This document shows, piece after piece, positions 8,021 through 17,340 of a stretch of DNA of 64,000 bases. Source of the DNA: Marivivens sp. (GTDB lineage: Bacteria > Pseudomonadota > Alphaproteobacteria > Rhodobacterales > Rhodobacteraceae); NCBI GenBank assembly GCA_024642115.1, contig JAHEBU010000001.1, forward strand, positions 558,001-622,000, in the 5' to 3' direction. Every line of letters begins with the position of its first letter. The stretch's first letter is position 1. The notes beneath the pieces are model-generated. The model was given only the letters and a program-made list of their open reading frames with translations, searched no databases and was not told the origin of the DNA. A program made the translations under genes and the position numbers.

Positions 8021-9019
8021 CTACCGGGGGGTCGAATTTGGCCGGGGGGTCGAATTTGGCCGGGTCGCGTGGAACAGTTTGAAGGCGCCGTCGCCGCCAA
8101 TCTCGTCCACGTTGCGAAATTTCTCGCGCAGGGTCGCCTCGTAGGGCAGGTGACGGTTGGCGACCATCCACAGACTGCCCCCTGCGGTCAGCAACCGCGC
8201 GGCCGAGGCGACAAAGGCACGGCCCAACCCCGGATCGGCAGCGCGCCCCTGATGAAACGGGGGGTTCATGACCACTCCGTCATAGCTACGGTCTGTGCCG
8301 AACGTCGTCGCATCGGCCCAGTGAAAGGCGGCGCGGGGATCGGTCACGTTCAGGCGGGCGCAGTCCAGCGACAGCGCCTCGGCCTCGACCAGATCGACAT
8401 GGGTGACCCCGTCGCGGGTCAGGACAGCGGCGGACAGATAGCCCCAGCCAGCCCCCAGATCGGCAATCCGCTTGGGCAGTTTGGAGGGCAAAGCGGTGGC
8501 GAGCAGAGCCGAACCGCGATCCACAGCCCCGTCCGAAAACACGCCTGCGGTGGTGTAAAACCCCTCGGGTCCCATGACGGGCGGGGGGGCAGCCCAGTCG
8601 GCCAGCCGGTCGGTCCCGGGAAACCAGAACAGGCGGCCATGCGCCTTGGTCAGGCTGGGCAGGTCGCCCATCACCTTGCGGCAGTCCTTGAAAAGGCTGT
8701 CCACGCCATCGGTGCGCTGACCATCGACCAACACCAGATCGGCCATCGCACAGGCTTTGGCGATCATCGACCGGGCAAGGCTCTTGGACCGGGGGACCAC
8801 CACAATTCCAACCGCCACATGCACGGGTGCCTCTGACACGTCATACCCGGCAGCCGCCCAATGATCCCGCTCGGGACGAAACCCGGTGAGGACCCGAACA
8901 CCGTCCCTTGGCACCCCTGTCAGGTCATACCCGACCGGTGGGCGCAAAACGACGATGTCCCCTTCGGGAAGGACGATCAGGCCCTGATCCAAGGCGGTGG
9001 ATAGTCTGTCTGTTGACAT
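8021..9019 (-). CDS. RsmC/RlmG-like class I SAM-dependent (rRNA guanine-N2) methyltransferase
   Basis: A 332-residue methyltransferase. The C-terminal half has SAM motif I ADLGAGWGYLSAAV and the NPPF motif (VVMNPPFHQG) typical of N2-guanine rRNA methyltransferases such as RsmC, which modifies 16S rRNA. The N-terminal half fits the inactive duplicated domain of that family. The extreme C-terminus carries a repeated RPNSTP hexapeptide from an 18-bp tandem duplication. It heads an operon with the SDR-like gene. The exact modified base is not certain. Confidence 0.82.
   Translation of the reverse strand: MSTDRLSTALDQGLIVLPEGDIVVLRPPVGYDLTGVPRDGVRVLTGFRPERDHWAAAGYDVSEAPVHVAVGIVVVPRSKSLARSMIAKACAMADLVLVDGQRTDGVDSLFKDCRKVMGDLPSLTKAHGRLFWFPGTDRLADWAAPPPVMGPEGFYTTAGVFSDGAVDRGSALLATALPSKLPKRIADLGAGWGYLSAAVLTRDGVTHVDLVEAEALSLDCARLNVTDPRAAFHWADATTFGTDRSYDGVVMNPPFHQGRAADPGLGRAFVASAARLLTAGGSLWMVANRHLPYEATLREKFRNVDEIGGDGAFKLFHATRPNSTPRPNSTPR
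8024..8059. repeat. 18-bp perfect tandem duplication
   Basis: Two adjacent identical 18-bp units, followed by a five-base start of a third, sit at the 3' end of the methyltransferase gene. They keep frame and add one extra RPNSTP to the protein just before its stop. Confidence 0.9.
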
Positions 9020-9040
9020 GCGGGCGGAGGCGCCGAGGCG

Positions 9041-9382
9041 CTACTCCTTCTCCATCGTGCATTGCAGGGGGTGCTGATGGCGCTGCGCGAAATCCATCAC
9101 CAGCGCGACCTTTGTCTCGGCAATTTCGTGGGTATAGACGCCGACCACGGCCAGTCCCTTTTTGTGGACTGTCAGCATCAGTTCAAATGCCTGCGCATGG
9201 CTCATGCCGAAAAAGCGCTCTAGCACATGCACGACAAATTCCATCGGCGTATAGTCGTCGTTCAGGATCATGACCTTGTAGAGCGGCGGGCGCTTGGTCT
9301 TGGGGCGCGTTTCAAGAACGACGCCGACATCATTGTCGTCGCCTGTTTTCTTGTCGGCCATCATGACGTCGTGCTGGCGCAT
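9041..9382 (-). CDS. clpS: ATP-dependent Clp protease adaptor ClpS
   Basis: Delivers N-degron substrates to ClpAP. The 113-residue protein has a disordered N-terminus and the ClpS core [24 protein letters not shown], whose N-D-D-x-x-P-M-E pocket binds the N-terminal residue. The C-terminal [11 protein letters not shown] is also characteristic. The ATG at 9382 with GGAA upstream is preferred to an earlier in-frame TTG. Divergent from the HAD hydrolase gene with a 60-bp gap. Confidence 0.95.
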   Translation of the reverse strand: MRQHDVMMADKKTGDDNDVGVVLETRPKTKRPPLYKVMILNDDYTPMEFVVHVLERFFGMSHAQAFELMLTVHKKGLAVVGVYTHEIAETKVALVMDFAQRHQHPLQCTMEKE

Positions 9383-9442
9383 GGCAGTTCCAAAGGTCTG
9401 GTTCAACGGTGGTTCAGGCCGCTATATATAATCGGACGGGCC

Positions 9443-10171
9443 ATGAAGAAAAGCCCGCAGATGAGGCTGGAGGCCGATTTGACCCACCGTTGGACGATCG
9501 GCTTTGATGCGGACGACACGCTTTGGCACAACGAACGGTTCTTTCGGATGACGCAGGACCGGTTCGCCGACCTGTTGGCCGGCCATGTGCCGCCCGACGA
9601 CCTGCGCCAACGGCTGATGGCCGCAGAACGGCGCAACCTTGGCGCCTACGGGTTCGGTATCAAGGGGTTCGTCCTGTCCATGATCGAAACCGCCATCGAC
9701 GTGACCGAGGGCCAGGTGCCGTCCAACGTGATTGCCGCCCTGCTTGAGGCAGGCAAGGACATGCTGCGCCATCCCATCGACCTGTTGCCCCAAGTCCACG
9801 ATACCGTGGCAGCCTTGTCCGGTCATGCCGTCCTGATCCTGATCACCAAGGGCGATCTGCTGGATCAGGAACGGAAACTGGCCCAGTCCGGTCTTGGCGA
9901 CTATTTCGACGACGTCCAGATCGTCAGCGACAAGACGGTCCAAACCTATACCCACATCTTTGCCCGGACCGACACAGCACGGGCAATGATGGTAGGCAAT
10001 TCTTTGAAATCAGACGTTATTCCAGCGATCGAGGCTGGCGCGTTGGGGACATGGGTGCCGCATGATCTGACGTGGGAGTATGAAAGCGCCGAAGCACCTG
10101 TTGCGCATACCCGCTTTCACGAGATCAGCAGTCTGGGCGACCTGCCAGCCCTGCTGGACAGATTGGGCTAG
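9443..10171 (+). CDS. HAD-superfamily hydrolase
   Basis: A 242-residue haloacid-dehalogenase-type phosphatase. Motif I is DADDTLWH (nucleophile Asp and acid/base Asp) near residue 19, motif II is the threonine in LILITKGD, and motif IV is represented by MVGNSLKSDVIPAIEAG. The start at 9443 gives the domain a normal N-terminus; the frame is open further upstream but that part overlaps clpS. Substrate unknown. Confidence 0.9.
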   Translation: MKKSPQMRLEADLTHRWTIGFDADDTLWHNERFFRMTQDRFADLLAGHVPPDDLRQRLMAAERRNLGAYGFGIKGFVLSMIETAIDVTEGQVPSNVIAALLEAGKDMLRHPIDLLPQVHDTVAALSGHAVLILITKGDLLDQERKLAQSGLGDYFDDVQIVSDKTVQTYTHIFARTDTARAMMVGNSLKSDVIPAIEAGALGTWVPHDLTWEYESAEAPVAHTRFHEISSLGDLPALLDRLG

Positions 10172-10382
10172 GCGCCGGACCGCTTGCCACATTCCTGCCA
10201 CAATGGCTGATTTTGAGATGGCAATGCTCGTCAGCCCCACATCTTGGTGTCAACCGTAGCTTCATCCCGAAAGTAATTGAATTTAGGGTGTTTTCCCAAT
10301 CGTTTTGTCATGTTAGAGTTTGTTCAAATCATAAGGTGACCGAACAAATCGGCACCACGAGGCAGTGGTAAGAGGCAACGAC

Positions 10383-11912
10383 GTGGCAAGTCGTCTGGGA
10401 CAGTTGGCCCATATCGGGCTTTTCGTATTCGTATGGGCAATCTGCGGTGTGACCAGTTCGGTCGCAGCGCCCTTTGCGGCGTTCGTGATGGACGCGCGGA
10501 CGGGCGAAGAGATCTTCGCTCGAAACGCCGACACGCCTCTGCATCCCGCCTCATTGACCAAGATGATGACGCTGTATCTGGCGTTTCAGGACATTGAACG
10601 GGGCAAGGTAAGCCTGGATACGATGGTGACGGTCACCGCCGAATCGGCGGCTATGCCCCCGTCAAAACTGGGGTTGCGCGCAGGTCAGCAAATTCGCCTG
10701 CGCTATCTGATCCGGGCGGCGGCTGTGAAATCGGCCAACGATGCAGCGTCCGCCATCGGGATCGCGCTGGAAGGATCGACCGACGCCTTTGCCCGCCGGA
10801 TGACCCGCACCGCCCAGTCGATGGGGATGAACCACACCACATTTCGTAACACGAACGGTCTGACCGCTGCCGGGCACCTGTCCACGGCGCGGGACATGTC
10901 TGTTCTGGGGCGGCACGTCATCTATGACTTTCCCCAGTATTACAACCTGTTCTCGCGCCGGTCCGCCGATGCGGGCATGGCCGAAGTCGCCAACACGAAC
11001 CGCCGATTTCTGGACAGCTACGAAGGCGCGGATGGGATCAAGACAGGCTATACCGTCGCGGCCGGGTACAACCTTGTGGCCTCTGCCCAGCGGGGCAATG
11101 AACGGATCATCGCCACGGTGTTCGGGGGGCGGTCCACCGCCGACCGGAACGCCCGCGTGGCTGAGCTTTTGGACATGGGGTTCGCCCATGCACAGGGCAA
11201 CGTCCGCGTCCGCCCGCCCGAACCGGCCCCGGTTCTGGGTGCAGGCAGCGCGCCCGCGTCGGATCAGATCGCCAGCGCGGCACCCGACAACGCGGGAACA
11301 CCGGGGGGCGCGGGCAAGACCTTGCGCGTGACGGGACAGGTCCAGACCAGCCTGCGCCCGCAGGCCCGGTCGACCCCCGCCGTCGCCCCCGCGATGGTCG
11401 CGCAAGCCGATGTGATCGACGATGCCGTGGCGCAGGCACTGGCTTTGGCAACCGCCGCGCCCACGCCGACGGTCCTGCCCTCGGACGTGACGTCGGTAGA
11501 AGAGACCGCCAGCATCGACCCGGCTTCGGATCCCGAGGCGGACGAGGCCGCGCTGGTCGCTGTCAACACCACCCCGCAGGCCCGCCCAATCGAGATGGTC
11601 GCCGCCGCAGTGGTGGCCCCGCCCCCTGCCCCCGCAGCGCCAGAGGTCGTCACCCGCATATCGACCTCGGGTGGGCGTCTTTGGGGGATCAACGTGGGCC
11701 GCTATAATTCGCATTACGAGGCCGAGCGGGTTCTGCTGCGGGTCGCCCTCAACGAGATGACGACCCTGGACGGGGCAAGTCGCCGGATCATCCAGAAATC
11801 GGGCGGATACGATGCCAATTTCATGGGGCTGACCCGCGAGGGCGCCGATCTGGCCTGCCGCCGTCTTCAGGCGCGGGGAACCACCTGTTTCATGATCGGG
11901 ACCGAGGGCTGA
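10383..11912 (+). CDS. D-alanyl-D-alanine carboxypeptidase with C-terminal SPOR domain
   Basis: Peptidoglycan DD-carboxypeptidase (peptidase S11, penicillin-binding protein 5/6 class) acting in the periplasm. Seen in order: signal peptide ending VAAPFAA, catalytic SLTK (near residue 57), SAN (near 117), KTGY (near 220), then an Ala/Pro-rich linker and a C-terminal SPOR-like domain that in other proteins binds denuded septal peptidoglycan. GTG at 10383 with AGAGG upstream is preferred; another GTG 18 bp earlier is possible. The SPOR tail suggests a role at the division site (inference). Confidence 0.93.
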   Translation: MASRLGQLAHIGLFVFVWAICGVTSSVAAPFAAFVMDARTGEEIFARNADTPLHPASLTKMMTLYLAFQDIERGKVSLDTMVTVTAESAAMPPSKLGLRAGQQIRLRYLIRAAAVKSANDAASAIGIALEGSTDAFARRMTRTAQSMGMNHTTFRNTNGLTAAGHLSTARDMSVLGRHVIYDFPQYYNLFSRRSADAGMAEVANTNRRFLDSYEGADGIKTGYTVAAGYNLVASAQRGNERIIATVFGGRSTADRNARVAELLDMGFAHAQGNVRVRPPEPAPVLGAGSAPASDQIASAAPDNAGTPGGAGKTLRVTGQVQTSLRPQARSTPAVAPAMVAQADVIDDAVAQALALATAAPTPTVLPSDVTSVEETASIDPASDPEADEAALVAVNTTPQARPIEMVAAAVVAPPPAPAAPEVVTRISTSGGRLWGINVGRYNSHYEAERVLLRVALNEMTTLDGASRRIIQKSGGYDANFMGLTREGADLACRRLQARGTTCFMIGTEG

Positions 11913-11918
11913 GACAGG

Positions 11919-11934
11919 CGTTCACGTTTGAACG
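11919..11934. terminator. Short hairpin after the DD-carboxypeptidase gene
   Basis: CGTTCA and TGAACG arms with a four-base loop are followed by GTTTTC. This is a weak intrinsic terminator, or a relic of the same repeat as the much longer hairpin at 61520-61553, which shares its core. Confidence 0.4.
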
Positions 11935-12041
11935 GTTTTCAACCTACTGAAACAAAATAGAAATCCAGAAATAGGGATTTTTGCGCACGCGCCACCTTGC
12001 CCAATTGAAGCGGGCCAGGGAGCGGTGCAGACTGGGCCATC

Positions 12042-13541
12042 ATGCAGACCCACGCGCGCCCGATACGATCCAAGATTGCCCTTGCCCTGCTGGCGGCGCT
12101 GATCGTGATGGTATCGGTCCTGATGCTGGAGCGGGACCGGGCAGGTTTGTCCATCACCGCGTTCGACGTCGGCACGACTCCGGCCACGCTCTACCAGACA
12201 CCGGGCCAGACGGGGCCGATCGTGGTCATCGCTCACGGCTTTGCCGGGTCGCGTCAGATCATGCAGGCCTATTCGCTGCGGCTGGCGCAGGCAGGGTACC
12301 GCGTTGTCGCCTTTGATTTCGAAGGGCACGGGCGCAATCCGGTGCCGATGTCGGGCGATGTCACGTCGATTGACGGCACCACCGCCCTGCTGGTGGCCGA
12401 GACGCGCCGGGTCATCGCCGCTGCGCGCACCCTGCCCGATTCCGATCATATCGCCATGCTGGGCCATTCGATGGCCACTGATATCCTTGTCCGGGCCAGC
12501 ATTGCCGAGGAAGAGGCAGGCACCCCCGTCGATGCGGTCGTCGCCATTTCGATGTTTTCTCAGGCCGTCACGGCAACCGACCCGCCAAACCTGCTGGTCA
12601 TCACCGGGCAATGGGAGAGGTTCCTGAGCCAAGCCGCGCTGGATGCCGTGCATCTGGTCGATCCTGTCGCCGGAGCCGGAGACTTGGCGCAATCGGGTGA
12701 TGTGACCCGCAAGGCGGTGGTGGCCCCCCTGACCGAGCATGTGAGCGTGCTGTTCAGCCCGGTCGCGGTAAATGCTGCGCAAGATTGGCTCGACCGGACA
12801 TATGACACACAGCGGACCGGGTCGGCGGGGCACATGGGGTGGTGGATTCTGGCACTGTTGGGCGGGATCGTTCTGGGGTTCTATCCGGTCGTGTCCGCCC
12901 TGCCCGTGGGGCCACCTGCCCCGGCCATACCGCTGCGCCGATTCCTGATCGCAACGCTGGGGCCTGCCGTTTTGACCCCACTGATCATCGCGCCACTTTA
13001 CCGTAATTTCCTGCCGGTGCTGGTGGCCGATTACCTGATGCTCCATCTGGCGCTGTACGGTGTCCTGCAACTGGTTCTGTTGCGGGTCTGGGCTGCCGGG
13101 CGGGTTGAGGTCAAATGGGTGGCGGTGCTGGCCCTGTCGGTCTGGGGGATCGTGGTGTTTGGCCTCGCGCTCGACCGTTATGCAGCGAGTTTCTGGCCCA
13201 ACGCCCAGCGCCTGCCGATCATCGCCGCGCTGTGTGTCGGCACCCTGCCCTTTATGATCGCGGACAGTTTCGTGACCGAAGCCGGGCGCGGGGCGCTGTG
13301 GCGGCGCGTGCTGGCGCGGGTCGTGATGTTCGCCTCGTTGGTTCTGGCCGCCGTCATCAACCCCGGCGACCTGACCTTTGTGGTGATCGTGATGCCGGTA
13401 TTCGTGCTGTTCTATCTGGTGTACGGGCTGATGGGTCGCTGGGTGGGCCGCAGGTCCGGGGCGGTGGCGGCCGGGCTGGGGCTGGGCCTGTGTCTGGCTT
13501 GGGCGCTGGGCGTCAGCTTTCCCTTGTTTGCCCACGTCTGA
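12042..13541 (+). CDS. Alpha/beta hydrolase with C-terminal membrane domain
   Basis: A 499-residue fusion. Residues 1-30 form a signal anchor. The next part is an alpha/beta-hydrolase with the oxyanion HGF near 65 and the nucleophile elbow GHSMA at 141-145 (S143). From about residue 265 to the end there are roughly seven hydrophobic transmembrane segments. The hydrolase part most likely faces the periplasm, but substrate and topology are unknown. The stop lies only three bases from the stop of the convergent yejF. Confidence 0.8.
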   Translation: MQTHARPIRSKIALALLAALIVMVSVLMLERDRAGLSITAFDVGTTPATLYQTPGQTGPIVVIAHGFAGSRQIMQAYSLRLAQAGYRVVAFDFEGHGRNPVPMSGDVTSIDGTTALLVAETRRVIAAARTLPDSDHIAMLGHSMATDILVRASIAEEEAGTPVDAVVAISMFSQAVTATDPPNLLVITGQWERFLSQAALDAVHLVDPVAGAGDLAQSGDVTRKAVVAPLTEHVSVLFSPVAVNAAQDWLDRTYDTQRTGSAGHMGWWILALLGGIVLGFYPVVSALPVGPPAPAIPLRRFLIATLGPAVLTPLIIAPLYRNFLPVLVADYLMLHLALYGVLQLVLLRVWAAGRVEVKWVAVLALSVWGIVVFGLALDRYAASFWPNAQRLPIIAALCVGTLPFMIADSFVTEAGRGALWRRVLARVVMFASLVLAAVINPGDLTFVVIVMPVFVLFYLVYGLMGRWVGRRSGAVAAGLGLGLCLAWALGVSFPLFAHV

Positions 13542-13544
13542 GGG

Positions 13545-15137
13545 TCAGACTGCCCGCCCTTCAAACGCGGCGGCCATCAGCGCCCGCGTATAGTCGGATT
13601 GGGGCGCGTCAAAGATGCCTGCGGCGTCGCCCTGTTCGACCACGTCGCCATTCTTCATCACCATGACCTTGTGCGACAGGGCGCGCACAACTTTGAGGTC
13701 GTGGCTGATAAAGAGGTAGGCCAGTTTGTATTTTGCCTGAAGGTCGCGCAGCAGTTCGACGATCTGCACCTGGACCGTCATGTCGAGAGCCGAGGTCGGT
13801 TCGTCCAGCACCAGCAGTTTGGGCCGCAGGATCATCGCCCGCGCAATCGCGATGCGCTGCCGCTGTCCGCCGGAAAATTCGTGGGGGTAGCGGTCCATCA
13901 GGGCCGGGTCCATCCCCACCTCGGTCATGATGCCCGACACCATGTCGCGCCGGTTGCGACCGGGTTCAAGCCCGTGAACGCCCAACCCTTCGGCAATGAT
14001 TTCGGCCACTGTCATCCGGGGGGAGAGCGACCCGTAGGGGTCTTGAAAGACGATCTGCATTTCCTTGCGCAGGGGCCGCATCTGTCGGTTGGTCAGCCCT
14101 TGGATGTCGCGGCCCATGAACACGATCCGCCCCTCGGACCGGATCAGCCGGGCAACGGCGAGCGCCAATGTGGTCTTTCCCGATCCGGATTCGCCGACGA
14201 TCCCGACGGTTTCGCCCGCCCGGACGGACAGGGTGGCGGCATTGACCGCCTTGACATAGCCCGCCGTCCGTTTGAGCAGTCCGCGATAGATCGGGAACCA
14301 GATGCGCAGGTTTTCGGTCTGGGCAATGACCGGCGCACTGTCGGGGACCGGATCGGGCGTGCCGGTGGATTCGGCGGCCAGAAGCATCTGCGTATAGGGA
14401 TGCTGCGGGTTGGCAAAGATTTCTGCCGTCGGCCCCTGTTCGACGATCTGCCCGTCCTTCATCACGCAGACCCGGTCGGCGATCTTGCGCACGATGGTCA
14501 GGTCGTGGGTGATGAACAGGAGGCTCATCTGCCGCTGAGTCTTGAGGTCGGCCAGCAGGTCGAGGATCTGCGCCTGAATGGTCACGTCGAGCGCCGTGGT
14601 CGGTTCGTCCGCGATCAGCAGTTCCGGCCCGTTCGCCAGCGCCATTGCGATCATCACCCGCTGCCGCTGTCCGCCAGAGAGTTGGTGCGGATAGGCGTCC
14701 AGCCGGGTTTCGGGGTCGCGGATGCCCACCTGCGTCAGCAGGTCGATGATCTTGGCCCGCACCGCCTCGCCCCGCAGCCCCTGATGCAGTTCGATCGATT
14801 CCGCCAACTGCTTTTCCAGAGTGTGCAGCGGGTTGAGCGAGGTCATCGGTTCCTGAAAGATGAAGCTGATGTCGTTGCCGCGCACCTTGCGCAACTCGGA
14901 TTCAGACGCGCCGATCATCTGGGTGCCGTCGTAGGTGATCGATCCGTCCACCGTCGCGCTGTCGCCCAGAAGCTGCACTGTGGACAGCGCGGTGACGGAT
15001 TTTCCCGACCCGGATTCGCCCACCAGCGCCACCGTTTCGCCCTTGTCCACATGAAACGACACGCCGCGCACGGCGTGCGTCGTCTCGCCGTCCTGCCGGA
15101 AGCGGACGTTGAGGTTCTTGACGTCCAGCACTCTCAC
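13545..15137 (-). CDS. yejF: Peptide ABC transporter, duplicated ATP-binding protein (YejF type)
   Basis: Energises the oligopeptide/microcin C-type importer. Two ATPase domains are fused in 530 residues: Walker A GESGSGKS and GESGSGKT, signatures LSGGQRQR and FSGGQRQR, and Walker B LLIADEPT and LLVLDEPT. Both are intact. It is last in the yejA-yejB-yejE-yejF operon and overlaps yejE by four bases. No terminator separates it from the convergent hydrolase gene. Confidence 0.95.
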   Translation of the reverse strand: MRVLDVKNLNVRFRQDGETTHAVRGVSFHVDKGETVALVGESGSGKSVTALSTVQLLGDSATVDGSITYDGTQMIGASESELRKVRGNDISFIFQEPMTSLNPLHTLEKQLAESIELHQGLRGEAVRAKIIDLLTQVGIRDPETRLDAYPHQLSGGQRQRVMIAMALANGPELLIADEPTTALDVTIQAQILDLLADLKTQRQMSLLFITHDLTIVRKIADRVCVMKDGQIVEQGPTAEIFANPQHPYTQMLLAAESTGTPDPVPDSAPVIAQTENLRIWFPIYRGLLKRTAGYVKAVNAATLSVRAGETVGIVGESGSGKTTLALAVARLIRSEGRIVFMGRDIQGLTNRQMRPLRKEMQIVFQDPYGSLSPRMTVAEIIAEGLGVHGLEPGRNRRDMVSGIMTEVGMDPALMDRYPHEFSGGQRQRIAIARAMILRPKLLVLDEPTSALDMTVQVQIVELLRDLQAKYKLAYLFISHDLKVVRALSHKVMVMKNGDVVEQGDAAGIFDAPQSDYTRALMAAAFEGRAV

Positions 15138-16240
15138 GAGAAGGTCTTTCTGGGGTCGAAGGCGTCGCGCACCCCTTCGAAGATGAACACCAGAAGCGAC
15201 AGCATGATCGCAAAGGTGAAAAAGGCGGTGAAGCCGAGCCAGGGCGCCTGAAGGTTCTGTTTGGCCTGCTGGGTGAGTTCGCCCAGGCTGGGCGCCGCCG
15301 AGGGCAGCCCGTAGCCGAGGTAATCGAGCGTCGCCAGCCCGCCGATGGCCCCGGTCATCAGGAACGGCAGCATGGTCACGGTGGCCACCATCGCGTTGGG
15401 CAGCATGTGCCGGAACATGATCGTCCGGTCCGTCACGCCCAAGGCCCGCGCTGCCCGGACATATTCAAAGTTGCGCGCCCGTAGGAATTCCGCCCGCACC
15501 AGTCCGGTGAGTGCAGGCCAGCCAAAAATGACCGTGATCCCCACCAGCACCCAGAACCCCCGTTCGATGATCGCGAAGATGATGATGATCACATAAAGCG
15601 TCGGGACACCGGACAGGATCTCAAGGAACCGCTGGAACAACAGGTCGGTCCAGCCGCCGAAATAGCCCTGCACCGCCCCTGCCGCGATGCCGAGGACCGA
15701 GGAGGCAGCCGTGACGATCAGCGCGTAAAGGATGGACAGCCGGAACCCGTAGATGACCCGCGCGGCCACATCGCGTTTGGTGTCGTCGGTGCCTAGCCAG
15801 TTGGTTTCGGACGGGGGCGACGGGGCCACGCCCGGCACATCGACGATGGTGTTGTAGGAATAGGGGATGACCGGCCAGATCATCCAGCCCTTTTGAAACT
15901 GCGGATCGGTGATCGTGCCAGCATCGGCCGCCTTGATCGTGGCATCGGGGCTGTCAAAACAGTCGGCCATGCCACCGGTCACGATCAGACATTTGACCTC
16001 GGTATCGGTGTAGCCCGCCTCGGTCAGGAAATCGCCGCCGAAATCCTTTTCCGAATAGAAATGGAACACCGGCATCCGCAATTCGCCCCGGTAGGACACC
16101 AGGATCGGTTTGTCGTTGGCGATGAATTCGGCAAACAGGCTGAGCCCGAACAGGATGCCGAAAATCCACAGCGACCAGACGGCGCGGCGATTGCGACGGA
16201 AATTGCGCAGGCGGCGCTGATTGATGGGGGACAGTTTCAT
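15134..16240 (-). CDS. yejE: Peptide ABC transporter permease (YejE type)
   Basis: A 368-residue inner-membrane permease of the DppC/OppC class. One transmembrane helix near residue 25 is followed by a long periplasmic loop (about 45-140), as in YejE. The binding-protein-dependent permease domain follows, with the EAA-type loop [22 protein letters not shown] contacting the ATPase. It overlaps yejB upstream and yejF downstream by four bases each, so the operon is tightly coupled. Confidence 0.94.
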   Translation of the reverse strand: MKLSPINQRRLRNFRRNRRAVWSLWIFGILFGLSLFAEFIANDKPILVSYRGELRMPVFHFYSEKDFGGDFLTEAGYTDTEVKCLIVTGGMADCFDSPDATIKAADAGTITDPQFQKGWMIWPVIPYSYNTIVDVPGVAPSPPSETNWLGTDDTKRDVAARVIYGFRLSILYALIVTAASSVLGIAAGAVQGYFGGWTDLLFQRFLEILSGVPTLYVIIIIFAIIERGFWVLVGITVIFGWPALTGLVRAEFLRARNFEYVRAARALGVTDRTIMFRHMLPNAMVATVTMLPFLMTGAIGGLATLDYLGYGLPSAAPSLGELTQQAKQNLQAPWLGFTAFFTFAIMLSLLVFIFEGVRDAFDPRKTFS

Positions 16241-17319
16241 TCGCGGCTTTCAAAGTCGATGCGCGGATCGACCAGAACATAGGTAAGGTCGGTGATGATG
16301 CCCACGACAAGGCCGATCAGCGAGAAGGCAAAGAGCGTGCCAAAGACGATGGGATAGTCCCGCGCCACCACCGCCTCGTACCCCAGCCGCCCCAACCCAT
16401 CGAGCGAGAACAGCGTTTCGATGATCAGTGAGGAGCCGAAGAACACGCCGATGAAGAGGGCCGGGAAACCGGAAATGACGATGAGCATGGCATTGCGAAA
16501 CACATGCCCATAAAGCACGCGGGATTCGGTCAGTCCCTTTGCCTTGGCCGTCAGGACATACTGCTTTTTGATCTCGTCCAGAAAGCTGTTCTTGGTCAGC
16601 AGCGTCAGCGTGGCAAAGCTGGAGATCGTGGTGGCCGCGACCGGCAGGGTGATGTGCCAGAGGTAATCAAGCACCTTGCCGATCAGGCTGAGGTCGGCCC
16701 AGTTGTCCGACGTCAGCCCCCGCAGCGGAAAGACCCGCCAGTAGGACCCGCCAGCAAAGAGCACGATGAGCATCAGCGCGAACAAAAAGCCGGGGATCGA
16801 ATAGCCGACAATGATCGCCCCCGATGTCCATGTATCGAACCGTGACCCGTCGCGCACCGCCTTGCGGATGCCCAAAGGGATCGAGATGAGGTAGGCGATG
16901 ACCGTGGACCACAGCCCCAGTGTGATCGACACCGGCATCTTTTCCAGCACCAGTTCCACGACAGTTTTGTTTTTAAAGAAGCTTTTTCCGAAATCAAACC
17001 GCACATAGTTCCACATCATGTCGAGGAACCGTTCCAGCGGCGGCTTGTCCAGACCGAATTCGACCTTGAGCTGTTCGATGAATTCAGGCGGCAAACCGCG
17101 CCCGCCGATATAGCCGGAGTTGGCGTCGTTGGATTGCTGCTGCAACTCGCCTCCGCCACCGTTGATCGCCGAGAACACGTCGCCTTCGCCCTCCATCTTG
17201 GCGATGATCTGTTCGATCGGCCCGCCGGGGACGAATTGCGTGAGGGTAAAGTTGACGATCATGATCCCCAGCAATGTGGGGATCACCAGCAGCAATCGCC
17301 GGAGGATGTAAGCGCCCAT
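16237..17319 (-). CDS. yejB: Peptide ABC transporter permease (YejB type)
   Basis: A 360-residue DppB/OppB-class permease. The N-terminus [23 protein letters not shown] is characteristic. A periplasmic loop with Gly-rich insert follows, then five to six helices with the ATPase-coupling loop [20 protein letters not shown]. It partners yejE to form the channel. Start supported by an AAAGG motif upstream. Confidence 0.94.
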   Translation of the reverse strand: MGAYILRRLLLVIPTLLGIMIVNFTLTQFVPGGPIEQIIAKMEGEGDVFSAINGGGGELQQQSNDANSGYIGGRGLPPEFIEQLKVEFGLDKPPLERFLDMMWNYVRFDFGKSFFKNKTVVELVLEKMPVSITLGLWSTVIAYLISIPLGIRKAVRDGSRFDTWTSGAIIVGYSIPGFLFALMLIVLFAGGSYWRVFPLRGLTSDNWADLSLIGKVLDYLWHITLPVAATTISSFATLTLLTKNSFLDEIKKQYVLTAKAKGLTESRVLYGHVFRNAMLIVISGFPALFIGVFFGSSLIIETLFSLDGLGRLGYEAVVARDYPIVFGTLFAFSLIGLVVGIITDLTYVLVDPRIDFESRE

Positions 17320-17340
17320 ATCGTGCCTTTGCGGCCCTTG

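Noticed and set aside
11922-13535. 537-codon open frame antisense to the alpha/beta hydrolase
   Set aside because: Arg/Gln/His-rich, low-complexity translation typical of the shadow frame of GC-rich genes; the plus-strand hydrolase has clear motifs.
13599-15251. 550-codon open frame antisense to yejF and the end of yejE
   Set aside because: Composition-driven shadow frame; yejF on the other strand has two full sets of ABC ATPase motifs.
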